Positions 1 to 8,468 of a DNA stretch of 64,000 bases are shown here, piece by piece. Origin of the DNA: an uncultured Gemmataceae bacterium. GTDB lineage: Bacteria > Planctomycetota > Planctomycetia > Gemmatales > Gemmataceae. A program made the position numbers and the translations under genes. The stretch covers positions 292,404 to 356,403 of the forward strand of contig CALDUY010000007.1 of NCBI GenBank assembly GCA_937923405.1, in the 5' to 3' direction. Numbering within the stretch: the first letter of the stretch is position 1; each line of letters begins with the position of its first letter. Under the pieces are notes generated by a model that was given only the letters and a program-made list of their open reading frames with translations, was not told where the DNA came from and did no database searches.

Positions 1-677
1 TCGAAGCTAGCCAACATCCTGCGACGATCTTCGAGATGTTCAACGGAGGTGCCTTTCAGGCGAAGGTTGGACATCCCTTGTCCGTCGGGCTTGAAGCAGG
101 CATGCGCGATGCCCAAAAATCCTGGGGTGCCTGGATCCGACCAAGGAACATGTTGAGTTCGAGCGGCCAATCCGATGAACGGCGGCATCGAGGGATCCGT
201 CGGGCCTTGCACCTTAGAGAGCACAGCGCCGATCGAAGGTCTGCCGCCCATGTTGGCTAGCGACGTATGCGGCCAACCCGAAAGGCACATGATGGCGTCG
301 TGGCGATCTGGTGCGCCGACGATTGAACGGATCACGACGCACTTATCCATACGATCGGCGATCTTGGGGAAGCACTCACCAATTTGGATTCCAGGCACTC
401 GAGTTGCGATCGGTTTGAATGGACCGCGAATCTCCGAGGGAGCCTCGGTCTTGATCTCCCACATATCCTGATGCGGAGGTCCGCCGCCCAGGAACACCAT
501 AATGACTGATTTGTGTCGATTGCTGGGCTGTGTCCCCGCCTGTGCTTCGAGCCGATACAGGTCCGCGAGTGTCATCGCTCCTGCCCCGACGCCCAAGGCA
601 CCGATGCGGAGAAAGCCCCGACGACTAATGCCGTCGCAAGATCGTTTTGTGATGTGTCGACCGTGGATGGTGATCAT
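1..677 (-). CDS. DUF1501 family Tat-exported protein, N-terminal part (cut by window edge)
   Basis: The reading frame is open from an ATG at 677 to the left edge, giving 225 codons. The N-terminus has a Tat-type signal: SRRGFLRIG followed by an Ala/Gly-rich hydrophobic stretch. After it comes the VFLGGGPPHQDMWE segment typical of DUF1501 proteins, which belong to the alkaline phosphatase/sulfatase-like fold and are very abundant in planctomycetes. Family members are usually about 430-480 residues, so roughly half is missing here. They are commonly encoded next to DUF1549/DUF1553 cytochrome-like proteins; that partner would lie outside the window. An AGGGG about 11 bases before the ATG can serve as ribosome binding site. 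The family has no firmly established substrate, so no reaction is assigned. Confidence 0.88.
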   Translation of the reverse strand, partial: MITIHGRHITKRSCDGISRRGFLRIGALGVGAGAMTLADLYRLEAQAGTQPSNRHKSVIMVFLGGGPPHQDMWEIKTEAPSEIRGPFKPIATRVPGIQIGECFPKIADRMDKCVVIRSIVGAPDRHDAIMCLSGWPHTSLANMGGRPSIGAVLSKVQGPTDPSMPPFIGLAARTQHVPWSDPGTPGFLGIAHACFKPDGQGMSNLRLKGTSVEHLEDRRRMLASF

Positions 678-828
678 AGTCCATGCCCCTGGCGGGAAAG
701 GTGGGGGGTTAGGGTAGGTCAAGCGATCTCTCTACAGCTTAACTTTCTCGTGCGAGGTGTCAAGCGCGAAGCCAAGTTGAACTTCTTGGCAGCATCTCAA
801 CTGCACTTGCTATCTAGAGGGCTTCTCC

Positions 829-966
829 AAATGGTGTAGCGGCAACGAAGTAGAAAGCGCGTTCGCAGGCGGAAATTTGCTTTCGCCGGCTTTACTTTAG
901 CCTGCGGCTAGCTGCCAATCCGTATCGGTAGTCGCAGGCTTTAGCCTGCGATTCGCTACACCATTT
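829..966. repeat. Palindrome-bearing element bounded by 13-bp inverted repeats
   Basis: AAATGGTGTAGCG at 829-841 is perfectly complementary to CGCTACACCATTT at 954-966. Between them lie two GC-rich palindromic cores: a diverged one near 866-908 and a clean one at 927-950 containing GCAGGCTTTAGCCTGC. The rest of the 678-1059 gap shows nothing else coding. The core matches repeats at 17.4, 49.0 and 53.4 kb, so this is one copy of a dispersed family. No target-site duplication is visible. Confidence 0.6.
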
Positions 967-1013
967 TGTAACGCGCACTAAGGAGCGACCTCGCTTGGGA
1001 CAAATAGGAGCAG

Positions 1014-1044
1014 CCCGGCTCGAGGAATCCAGTTTCGAGCCGGG
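1014..1044 (-). terminator. Possible terminator after the DUF2007-like gene
   Basis: CCCGGCTCGA (1014-1023) pairs perfectly with TCGAGCCGGG (1035-1044) across an 11-base loop, just downstream of the minus-strand stop at 1060. The tail on the minus strand (CTGCTCCTATTTG) is only weakly T-rich, so the assignment is tentative. Confidence 0.45.
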
Positions 1045-1059
1045 AGGGCCGCGCTGGTT

Positions 1060-1311
1060 TCAGAATTGACAAACGTGTTCGGTAGTGGGCGGATCACTAG
1101 CTCGTTGATGTTCGAGAATTTCTAGTGCTCGGTGGGCTAACGCGCGATGGACCCAAACATCGGTTTGTGCCCAGGGGGTGTTGTCAAACCAGAAACGTCG
1201 TTGCTCTCCGACCTGGCACTCGATGCCCTCGGCCTCCAGGGCACCGCGCCAGACTTGCGCCAGCTCGCGGTTCGGCGTCGTCGCCACGCAGACGATTTCG
1301 CTCTCGCTCAT
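1060..1311 (-). CDS. Small DUF2007-like protein
   Basis: This is an 83-residue protein. The ATG at 1311 (MSESEIV) is chosen over one seven codons upstream because GAGGGTG sits just before it. The pattern of an N-terminal strand, then a segment containing ELAQVWRGALEAEGIECQV, then a C-terminal strand and helix matches the DUF2007 / putative signal-transducing ferredoxin-like fold, often annotated as a PII-like or GlnB-like small domain. Members are cytoplasmic, about 70-90 residues, and their role is poorly defined. The gene lies 100 bases downstream of the prolyl-oligopeptidase fusion on the same strand and may be co-transcribed with it. Assignment is by pattern recognition only. Confidence 0.65.
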   Translation of the reverse strand: MSESEIVCVATTPNRELAQVWRGALEAEGIECQVGEQRRFWFDNTPWAQTDVWVHRALAHRALEILEHQRASDPPTTEHVCQF

Positions 1312-1408
1312 GGCCCACCCTCGATAGATCACCCAGACACGCCTTCCCCCGCGGAAGGTAGCGTCCGGTCGGCTTCATACAGTATTCATGATGGGACTTT
1401 GGCCCGGA

Positions 1409-4162
1409 CTAGTCCAGTACCACGCGAAATCCTTGATAATTTTTTGCTGCTGTTGGTCCCTTTCCTCGGTCGTCAGCGGGAAGGTCAGCACTTCCGCCGC
1501 GCAAGGCACCATCGCCCGACTTGGTCTCAATCCACTCGGCGGCATTGCCCCCCAAGTCGTAGATCAGCTGGGGCCTACCGACCCCTCGCCCTGAGCCAAC
1601 CTCACGCAGCAGTGGCGCATCGCCGGGTAACTTTCGTAACGTCTCGCGGATCTTGTCGGCATCGTCTAAGTTGACGGCAAAGCCAGCCCAACTATCCAGG
1701 GTGTTGTCGCCCTCGCCGGGCTTTTCGTACAGTTCGTCGGCCTCGCGCTCATTCGGTAAGCGGTAAGTCTGGCCGGTCTGTTGACTCAACCAGGCACAGT
1801 AGGCCTTGGCGTCCTCGAAGGAAATGTGATTCGCCGGATAGTTTTCCTGACCGGGTTCCACGCGATAGTTCGGTCGAAACTGAGCAAACTGAGCGCGAGT
1901 GACCTCGAAGCGTCCGACCAGGATCGAACCATGTCTTACGGTCTCGGGAATGAGGATTTTGCCGTGCTGGACTCCGTAGCGCGAGCCAACTCGCTTCGCT
2001 TGTTGACGCTGAAGCAGCCAATCCAGCGGTGAGTTTTTCTTAATGATCTCGTCGAGGGGCTGGTCGATGGCGAACAGGTAACGGTCTAGCCAAGCCAGCT
2101 CTTCCTCTAACTTGCGTTTCTGATGTGAGAGTTTGCGCAGGCCGTGCTTCTCGCTTGGAAATAGCACGAAGCGGACGGGAGCCTTGCCAAGCTGCTGTAG
2201 GGCACGATACTGCGCCCACCCTTGCTGAGGATGCACAACGCGATCCTCCTCGCCGAACAAGATCAAGGTCGGCGTAGTCACCCGGTCCAGACGATGGAAC
2301 GGCGATTTCTTCAGGTACAACGAGAGATCTTCCAGTGGCGACTTGCCCAAGTAAAAGCGATCAAACGCCTCACCAAACTCGCAAGAGGCCCAGTCACTGA
2401 TGTACTCGATGGAGCCGGCTCCGGCGACGGCGGCGCGGTAGCGGGTGGTGCGCGTAATCAGGGCGTTGGTCAGAATCGCTCCGTTCGACCAGCCAGTCAG
2501 AGCTAGACGTTGCCGATCGACCAACCCGCGAGCGATGAGGGCATCGACTCCCGTCTCGATGTCCACGACTTCGAGATCACAATATTTTCCATCCGAAATG
2601 GATTCGACCCAAGCCTGCCCGTAGTTCGTGCTGCCGTGGTAGTTCAGTCGCAAGACAAAGGCACCGCGCTGACACACGAGATTCGCCGAGTAGGCCCAGC
2701 TTTCTTCCCAGGCGTCCAGATCGGCGGAGGCTGGCCCACCGTGAATCTGCACGACCAGCGGTGCCCGTTGGCCGACCGTCCAGCCGTGCGGATAAAACAA
2801 GATTCCCTCGACCTCCTCGTCGCGCGCGCCCTTCCAGCGAACTAGCTCCGCCCGCGCCATTCGACGCTTCTGGAAAGACTCGTTTACTTTAGCGATCTCT
2901 TTTAAGCTAGTTAGGTTGCCGTTGTCGAATTTGGCCAGATACCATCGGGTCGGTGAACTGGCTGTGGACTGGCCCAGAACGACTCGTTTGCCGTCTGGTG
3001 TGGCCGTCAGGGCGAAGAGATTGGGCCGGTACTTTCCGGGAATCCAACGGCGTATGAGCAATTCCCCCTCGTGCGTGTAACGAGCCAGGCGATAGCGCAC
3101 TCCATCGGCCAGCAGAGCATAGAAGCCATCCTGCACTGGAATGACACCGGCCGCATTGTCGTTGATCTCCTGCGTGGCCAGTCCGCGTGGCCAATCCAGC
3201 GGCAACTTGCGATACTGTTTTTTGTCCAGATCGAAGTGAAGTAACTCGGTCACACCCGCCATCACCAGCGCTGGCTTGCTAGAATGCTCATGCGTCGCAT
3301 AGAACCCGCGACTGTCCGGTGCCCAGACAATCTGACTGATGTTCAACGTGGGATCGTCGAGGATGCGTTGAGATTTACCTAAATTCAGATCGTATAAGTA
3401 AACAACTGGTTTGACCTTGTTGTCATAGCGGAAGCGAAGACTGCGGTTGTGAATGGTGACAGCGTGCTTGCCATCCGGGGACACGGCCAGAGTCGTGATG
3501 CGATCTTTATTGTCGCTGAAGCGGGTAACTTTTTTCGACTTGATCTCGACGCGAAAGAGACGGATCGGCGGTTCGTGGACCTCATCCTCAACGACGGTCG
3601 CGCCATCTTTCTTCTCGTCCTTGAGCTGCCGTTCGCGACGGGTGGCGTCTTCCTGAGCAGTGAATAGCAAAGTCTCGTCATCGATCCAGCCAAAGGCCAG
3701 GACCGACCGTTCTCCTTCGGTCAAGGGCCACGGCTCACCGCCGCTGGCGTCCATCAGCCAAAGCTGCGTGTGTTCCTCGGAAGTCTCCTCCTCGTCACGC
3801 GGGCGGGAACGTTTGCTGGTTTTCGGCGCGGGACGAGCAGAGAGAAAGGCAATGTGAACACCACCCGGTGACCATTTTGGTGCGGTCACACTCTCTTTGC
3901 CACGAGTCAATTGCACCTCACGCAGAGACTTTAGCTCGGTGCGAAACAGATGGCTGACGTGTTCGTTCTGGGTCTCGTCCGGTACGGATTTCAGCCATAG
4001 AACGTATCGGCCATCCGGCGAAAACTGAAAGCCCGAGGCGTACTCCTGCTCCACAATATCGTCAATCGACCAAGATTCGTAGCTTTTCGCAGGAGGGGCA
4101 GCCGAACGGCTGGGCACAAGCGGAAGCAAGATCACCAACAGAACGAGACCATATCGCCCCAT
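1409..4162 (-). CDS. Secreted S9 prolyl oligopeptidase fused to a C-terminal FGE/sulfatase-modifying-factor-like domain
   Basis: The 917-residue protein begins at ATG 4162: a GGAG lies 7 bases upstream, a signal peptide follows (MGRYGLVLLVILLPLVPS), and the start avoids overlap with the upstream gene, unlike the ATG at 4261. Residues about 40-410 are TolB/WD40-like propeller blades (FSPDGRYVLW, WSPGG, VSPDGKH). Residues about 450-700 are an S9 alpha/beta-hydrolase domain with HGGP, nucleophile GWSNG (Ser559), Asp640 in GEEDRVVHP and His673 in SEKHG. From about 725 the sequence changes to an FGE/SUMF-like domain: VGRFEVTRAQFAQF, ISFEDAKAYCAWLS, YRLPNEREADEL, a C-terminal GGNAAEWIE and FRVVLD. 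The first part would cleave peptides outside the cytoplasm. The second belongs to the family that makes formylglycine or serves as a C-type-lectin-like module, and it lacks an obvious catalytic cysteine pair. The fusion is unusual. Read-through between two genes is unlikely because the frame is continuous. Confidence 0.88.
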   Translation of the reverse strand: MGRYGLVLLVILLPLVPSRSAAPPAKSYESWSIDDIVEQEYASGFQFSPDGRYVLWLKSVPDETQNEHVSHLFRTELKSLREVQLTRGKESVTAPKWSPGGVHIAFLSARPAPKTSKRSRPRDEEETSEEHTQLWLMDASGGEPWPLTEGERSVLAFGWIDDETLLFTAQEDATRRERQLKDEKKDGATVVEDEVHEPPIRLFRVEIKSKKVTRFSDNKDRITTLAVSPDGKHAVTIHNRSLRFRYDNKVKPVVYLYDLNLGKSQRILDDPTLNISQIVWAPDSRGFYATHEHSSKPALVMAGVTELLHFDLDKKQYRKLPLDWPRGLATQEINDNAAGVIPVQDGFYALLADGVRYRLARYTHEGELLIRRWIPGKYRPNLFALTATPDGKRVVLGQSTASSPTRWYLAKFDNGNLTSLKEIAKVNESFQKRRMARAELVRWKGARDEEVEGILFYPHGWTVGQRAPLVVQIHGGPASADLDAWEESWAYSANLVCQRGAFVLRLNYHGSTNYGQAWVESISDGKYCDLEVVDIETGVDALIARGLVDRQRLALTGWSNGAILTNALITRTTRYRAAVAGAGSIEYISDWASCEFGEAFDRFYLGKSPLEDLSLYLKKSPFHRLDRVTTPTLILFGEEDRVVHPQQGWAQYRALQQLGKAPVRFVLFPSEKHGLRKLSHQKRKLEEELAWLDRYLFAIDQPLDEIIKKNSPLDWLLQRQQAKRVGSRYGVQHGKILIPETVRHGSILVGRFEVTRAQFAQFRPNYRVEPGQENYPANHISFEDAKAYCAWLSQQTGQTYRLPNEREADELYEKPGEGDNTLDSWAGFAVNLDDADKIRETLRKLPGDAPLLREVGSGRGVGRPQLIYDLGGNAAEWIETKSGDGALRGGSADLPADDRGKGPTAAKNYQGFRVVLD

Positions 4163-4169
4163 AAAACAA

Positions 4170-4219
4170 CTCCAGAGGATACATCGGAGAGCGAATCTCC
4201 TTGATGGTATCCTCTGGAG
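4170..4219 (-). promoter_or_regulatory. Leader hairpin that can mask the ribosome binding site of the S9-FGE gene
   Basis: CTCCAGAGGATAC (4170-4182) and GTATCCTCTGGAG (4207-4219) form a perfect 13-bp inverted repeat. Inside the loop GGAGA (4186-4190) and TCTCC (4196-4200) can add a second stem. In the minus-strand transcript the 3' arm ends in CTGGAG, the Shine-Dalgarno sequence seven bases before the ATG at 4162, so folding would hide it. It also lies just after the stop of the upstream parvulin gene (4248). It could alternatively act as a weak terminator or an RNA-processing site; there is no T-run. Confidence 0.55.
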
Positions 4220-4247
4220 CGGTCGAAGGCGAGAATCGTTCGTCAGA

Positions 4248-6164
4248 TTACTTGGCACCACCTGGGGTCGAGGCCGAGGCGGCTGGTCCGTTGGCGGGTG
4301 GGGTGCCCAACAACTTCTGGGTTTCCGCTAGCAGATCTTCCGGCTTGGAATGGTTCTTGAGCACGAGCTGCGGCTTGGCGATGGCAGCTAGTTCCTTGAA
4401 GACCACCTGCATTTCCATCTGCACTTTCTTTTCGTGAATTTCCTTCGTGAGTTGCTCACGGACTTGTTCGATCTTGACGCTGGTATCCGGTGGAATGCGT
4501 CGATCGCATTTGAGCAAGACATAACCCTGGGGAGTTTCCAGCAACTCGCTGACTTCGCCGGGTTGTAGTTTGAACGCCTCACGCTCGAGGTTGTCATCGC
4601 CAAGCATGTGTCGGCCAAAAATCGGAATCCGCCCGCCCTGAGCTGCCAGGGTCGACGACGCTTGACTCTTAGCTTTGTTAGCGAATTCCTGCTCACTGTC
4701 GCGCAGTTTGGCGTACTCGGTCATGGCAAACTTTTTCTGATCCGGTGGATAAAGAATCATCCGACATTCCAAGCGTTCGCCATAGTAGGATTCATAACCT
4801 TTTTTAATTTCTTCTTCCGTGACCGTGACTCTTCCTTGACACATTTTGGTCAACATCAATCGCGGACGAATCACGTCTTCGCGCCACTCGAACAGACTCT
4901 TGCCATACTTGCTCAAATACTCTTTCTGAAAGACGTTCTTGTCACACTTCAAGAGCTTTAGTTCGGCGTCGAAGGCCGCGTCGACCTCCTCCTCGGTCAC
5001 GACAATGTTCTTTTCGGCACAGGCGTGGTCGATAATCTTTCGATTGACGAGGAATTCGACCTTCTCGGCTCCGTAACGGGCGATAAGAAACTCACCCAAC
5101 TCTTCGCGGGTGATCGGCTTGGAACCGTACAAATAAGCGACGACTTGTGTCGGAGCTGGCATCGGACCCGCTGGCAAGCGATCGTACTTCTTTAGCAGGG
5201 GTTGCGGCTTGGCCTTTTCCTTGAGTGCTTGAAAAGCCGAGGTGATCTCGGCATTGAGTCGATTGTTGCGAATTTCGGCTTCGAGTTTGTCTCGCACCGA
5301 CTCGAAACTGACAGAAGTATCCGGCGGAATGCGGTTATCGCACTTGAGCAGGACGATGCCTTCCGGAGTGCGGATCAGTGTGCTGACCTGTCCCGGCATC
5401 AGCTTAAAGGCTTCTTTTTCCAGCGTTTCGTTCGCCGACCACCGACCGATCGGCTTAATCTTGCCACCGGAGCCGGCTAGCCAACTCGTCTCCTGTCGTT
5501 TGGCGGCATCGGCGAAGGCGGCCTCGCTGTCACGCAACCGCCCGAACTGCTCTAGCGCTTCTTTCTCCTTGGAGTGCGGCCAAAGAATAATGCGGCAGTC
5601 GATCTTCTCGCCGTAGGCCGACTCGTAAGCTCGTCGCAGATCGGTTTCCGAGACCGCCAGCCGAGCCTGGACTAACCGCGACATCTGCACCTGGGGGCGA
5701 ACGTTGTCTTCTTTCCACTCGAAGAGATTTTTCTTGTACCGGCTCAGCACCGTGCGCACGAACGTGTCCTTGTCGATCGCCAACCCTTTCAGGCTTTCCT
5801 GAAAAGCGGCATCCACCTCGGCGGAGGTTACTTCAATGTTGCGTTCTCGACAGGCGTCATCGACGATGCGCTTATTGAGCAGCAATGGAAGTTTGTCCGC
5901 ACCGAAGCGATGGATGAGATACTCGCCGAGTTCCTGTCGGGTGATCGGTTGGCCACCATGAATATAGGCGACAACGCGAGTGGTGTAATCACTGGCAACC
6001 TCGGGGACCGGTTCGGGAGAAGGGATCGTCTGTTGGGCGGTGGCTCGATGTAGTAACCAGCCTCGCCCACACCAGATACCAATGCCCAGAGCCGACGCTC
6101 CGACTGCGAGCCATAGCGCTCGCGACAGCGGCCGTCTGAACCAGGTTCGCGGATTGCCAATCAT
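4248..6164 (-). CDS. Membrane-anchored protein with two tandem SurA/PpiC-type (parvulin-like) units
   Basis: The 638-residue protein starts at ATG 6164 behind GGGAGG. Residues about 15-35 form one transmembrane anchor (LWLAVGASALGIGIW). Two homologous halves follow, about residues 65-335 and 345-615. Each carries ITR(Q/E)ELGE(Y/F)LI, a SurA-N-like helical part with EVDAAF, then a PpiC-like segment ending EAFKL.PG.VS.L..TP.G.VLLKCD.RIPPDTSV. The halves align without gaps over long stretches, so the gene arose by internal duplication. The family folds or isomerises prolyl bonds in exported proteins; here it would act on the outer face of the cytoplasmic membrane. Canonical parvulin active-site residues are not obvious, so a chaperone role is at least as likely as isomerase activity. 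The S9-FGE gene follows 86 bases downstream. Confidence 0.85.
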   Translation of the reverse strand: MIGNPRTWFRRPLSRALWLAVGASALGIGIWCGRGWLLHRATAQQTIPSPEPVPEVASDYTTRVVAYIHGGQPITRQELGEYLIHRFGADKLPLLLNKRIVDDACRERNIEVTSAEVDAAFQESLKGLAIDKDTFVRTVLSRYKKNLFEWKEDNVRPQVQMSRLVQARLAVSETDLRRAYESAYGEKIDCRIILWPHSKEKEALEQFGRLRDSEAAFADAAKRQETSWLAGSGGKIKPIGRWSANETLEKEAFKLMPGQVSTLIRTPEGIVLLKCDNRIPPDTSVSFESVRDKLEAEIRNNRLNAEITSAFQALKEKAKPQPLLKKYDRLPAGPMPAPTQVVAYLYGSKPITREELGEFLIARYGAEKVEFLVNRKIIDHACAEKNIVVTEEEVDAAFDAELKLLKCDKNVFQKEYLSKYGKSLFEWREDVIRPRLMLTKMCQGRVTVTEEEIKKGYESYYGERLECRMILYPPDQKKFAMTEYAKLRDSEQEFANKAKSQASSTLAAQGGRIPIFGRHMLGDDNLEREAFKLQPGEVSELLETPQGYVLLKCDRRIPPDTSVKIEQVREQLTKEIHEKKVQMEMQVVFKELAAIAKPQLVLKNHSKPEDLLAETQKLLGTPPANGPAASASTPGGAK

Positions 6165-6283
6165 CCGTCTCGCCTCCCTTGTACGCAGAACAGACCTAGC
6201 GGTCTGAAGGTAGCCAAGGGAAGCGAGCTATAGCGTGAGGGCAAGTTCGTGTCAACGCAGGCAAGGGGTAGCGGCGAGCAACG

Positions 6284-7168
6284 TTAAGTTTCCGTCTTGC
6301 CGGCCATCACCAGCGCTGTGGGAGCCAGCACTAAACCGATGCCAGCCAAAGTTGTTGCGTCGAAGGGCTTGCCGCCGAACGCCAGATCTAATCCCATCGC
6401 GAAGACGATCTGGGTCAACCCTACGATCGATACTCGAGCTGGTTGTCCCGAAGTAAAGGCCCGAGTCAAACACATCTGCCCTAAAACGGCTGTTACGCCA
6501 ATTCCCAGCAGAAAGGCCAGATGGTTGGTCTGTAAAAGCGGTTTCAGATCCGGAAAGTCGCCAATAGCCCAGGTGACGAGGACGGCAAGTGTAGCCACCC
6601 CAGAGAAGTGTACCACGATCGCCAGTGGATCTAATCCTTTGAGTCGATGCAGTCCCAGCATGGCCACCGCCGAGGTGAACGCCGCGAGCAACGCCAACGG
6701 GACAGCGAACTGGATCCCCGGTACCTCGTCATAATGGGGTTGCTGAATGAGGAAAATACCCAGCACCCCGCAGCAAGCGGCGAACCAAACGGTCAGTGAC
6801 GGGCGAACGCGCAGGATCGGCCAGGATAGAATCGCCACCCAAATGGGAAAGGTATTGGTGAGAGTCAACACTTCCGACGTGCGTAACCGAGTCAAGGCAA
6901 AAAAAGTGCAGAGCAGACTCAAACTTCCCGCACCACTGCGAAGCCAAAGGACCGGCGGATCGCGAAAGACCAGTCGTACCCCACAGGCTTTGGCCAAACT
7001 CAGGCCGAACACAAAAGCCAAGAGACTGCGTGCCAGTGCGACAATACGCCAGTCACAGTGGTCGCCTAATTGATGAGCGAACTCACTCATCCAGGCAAAA
7101 GCGAAACATCCACACAACATCCACGCATAAGGGGCGAACCGACTACTGCCATCGTTACTTTCGTTCAC
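6284..7168 (-). CDS. EamA/DMT family membrane transporter
   Basis: The 294-residue protein is almost entirely hydrophobic with about ten predicted helices in two repeats of five, the normal size and plan of drug/metabolite transporter (EamA) proteins. Conserved features include an early WMSEFAHQL region, RSLLAFVFGL, LTNTFPIWVAILSW near the end of the first repeat and GIGLVLAPTALVMAGK at the C-terminus. The start is GTG at 7168 with GAAGAG upstream. Substrate cannot be read from sequence; relatives export amino acids, nucleosides or other metabolites. The preceding minus-strand gene is tRNA-Ala, separated by an intrinsic terminator, so this gene probably has its own promoter in the roughly 150-base interval. 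Confidence 0.85.
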   Translation of the reverse strand: MNESNDGSSRFAPYAWMLCGCFAFAWMSEFAHQLGDHCDWRIVALARSLLAFVFGLSLAKACGVRLVFRDPPVLWLRSGAGSLSLLCTFFALTRLRTSEVLTLTNTFPIWVAILSWPILRVRPSLTVWFAACCGVLGIFLIQQPHYDEVPGIQFAVPLALLAAFTSAVAMLGLHRLKGLDPLAIVVHFSGVATLAVLVTWAIGDFPDLKPLLQTNHLAFLLGIGVTAVLGQMCLTRAFTSGQPARVSIVGLTQIVFAMGLDLAFGGKPFDATTLAGIGLVLAPTALVMAGKTET

Positions 7169-7318
7169 GGATCTCTTCGTGCCTCTGTACGAACGATCGA
7201 CTTACCATACTATCATACGCCATCCGCTGAACTCCGTCGATCGTGATCAGTAAGATCCGCTTTAACCGTACCTTGGCGAGGGCAGGAACGGCAAAGCGTA
7301 AGTCCCTGAGACTCAAGC

Positions 7319-7358
7319 AAAAACGAAGAGAGGCTCGGATGTGCGTCCGAGCCTCTCT
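7319..7358 (-). terminator. Intrinsic terminator of the tRNA-Ala gene
   Basis: A 13-bp perfect stem (7327-7339 with 7346-7358) encloses a 6-base loop and, reading the minus strand, is followed within a few bases by TTTTT (7319-7323). It begins two bases after the CCA end of the tRNA, so it also sets the 3' end of the precursor. Confidence 0.85.
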
Positions 7359-7360
7359 CG

Positions 7361-7436
<76 letters not shown>

Positions 7437-7511
7437 ATTGGTACGTTTAAGTTATCAGCCTCTCCCTCGACTGTCAACCAAGGCTTTAGGTGCGAATCCT
7501 GGCTTTTTTAC

Positions 7512-8360
7512 TCAGGCGAATTGCTGCCACTTTTGATGGATGAACGCCAGCCCTTTGGTGTAGACTTCTTCGGCACTGGGGAACAGATCACGCCAGACGC
7601 GCGTTGCCGCTGCTAGGTCGGGTAGCGCTCGACCGAAGGCTTCAATGACCAGCCAGCCGTCGTACTTTACGTTGCGTAGGGCGCGGAACGTCTCATCCCA
7701 GTGAACATGGCCCGAACCAGGCGTGCCGCGATCGTTCTCGCTAATGTGAACGTGGACCACATGGCTAGCGACGCTCTCGATCGTCGGACCCAGCGCCTTT
7801 TCCTCAATATTGGCATGGAAGGTGTCGTACATCATGCGGAAGTGCGGATGATTGACGCTCTTAACCAACTCGGCAGCGTCGGCGGCAGTGGTCAGGAAGT
7901 AACACTCGAAGCGGTTCAAATACTCGATGGCGCACATCACCTTGTGTTGCTGGGCGAACTCGGCGGCCTGACGCAACACCTCGGCGGCGCAGGCTTTCTC
8001 GTCGGCAGTAGGGCCGGTTCCTGAGAAGACACCTAACGGAGAATGATACGGTCCACACAGGTTCTCACCGCCCAGCGTAGCTGTCATCTCAATGGCCCAT
8101 TTGATGTGGTCCAACCCCTTTTGGCGAATGGCCGGATCGGGACTGATCGGATTGGCCTCGGGATTGCACACGGTAACCGTCGTCGCTCCCAAGCCGAGGT
8201 TGTCCAGTTCTTGGCGAATTCTGGCATAATGCGCCTGGTCTCCGCCGAACAACGGCAGTTCCACGCCGTCGAACCCCGTTTGTTTTAACTTGGCCAACAG
8301 CGGAAAATGTTCCTCGGTGACGTGCCCCGTCCACAACAACAGGTTCATGCCGGTCTTCAT
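7512..8360 (-). CDS. Sugar phosphate isomerase/epimerase, ketose 3-epimerase-like TIM barrel
   Basis: The 282-residue protein is of the AP-endonuclease-family-2 TIM-barrel class and resembles D-tagatose/D-allulose 3-epimerases: it opens MKTGMNLLLWTG and contains FDGVELPL, IEYLNRFE (a metal-binding Glu), MMYDTFHANIEE (metal Asp and His), HISENDRGTPGSGHVHW (the substrate-binding segment of ketose epimerases) and a late VIEAFG (second Glu). All four expected metal/catalytic positions are present, so it is probably active and cytoplasmic, interconverting a free ketose or a related compound. Length is normal for the family. The start at 8360 has GGAG about 12 bases upstream. The real substrate could instead be an inositol-pathway or hydroxypyruvate-type compound. 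Confidence 0.85.
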   Translation of the reverse strand: MKTGMNLLLWTGHVTEEHFPLLAKLKQTGFDGVELPLFGGDQAHYARIRQELDNLGLGATTVTVCNPEANPISPDPAIRQKGLDHIKWAIEMTATLGGENLCGPYHSPLGVFSGTGPTADEKACAAEVLRQAAEFAQQHKVMCAIEYLNRFECYFLTTAADAAELVKSVNHPHFRMMYDTFHANIEEKALGPTIESVASHVVHVHISENDRGTPGSGHVHWDETFRALRNVKYDGWLVIEAFGRALPDLAAATRVWRDLFPSAEEVYTKGLAFIHQKWQQFA

Positions 8361-8468
8361 TGGGAGAGTCTCCAGAAGCGGATTGCGTGCAATGGTGGGT
8401 ATTGTGCGGCCTCAGTCGCAAACCGGCAAGCGGCACTCGGCAGATCGGGGAAAGGAGAGAAGTCCCAC

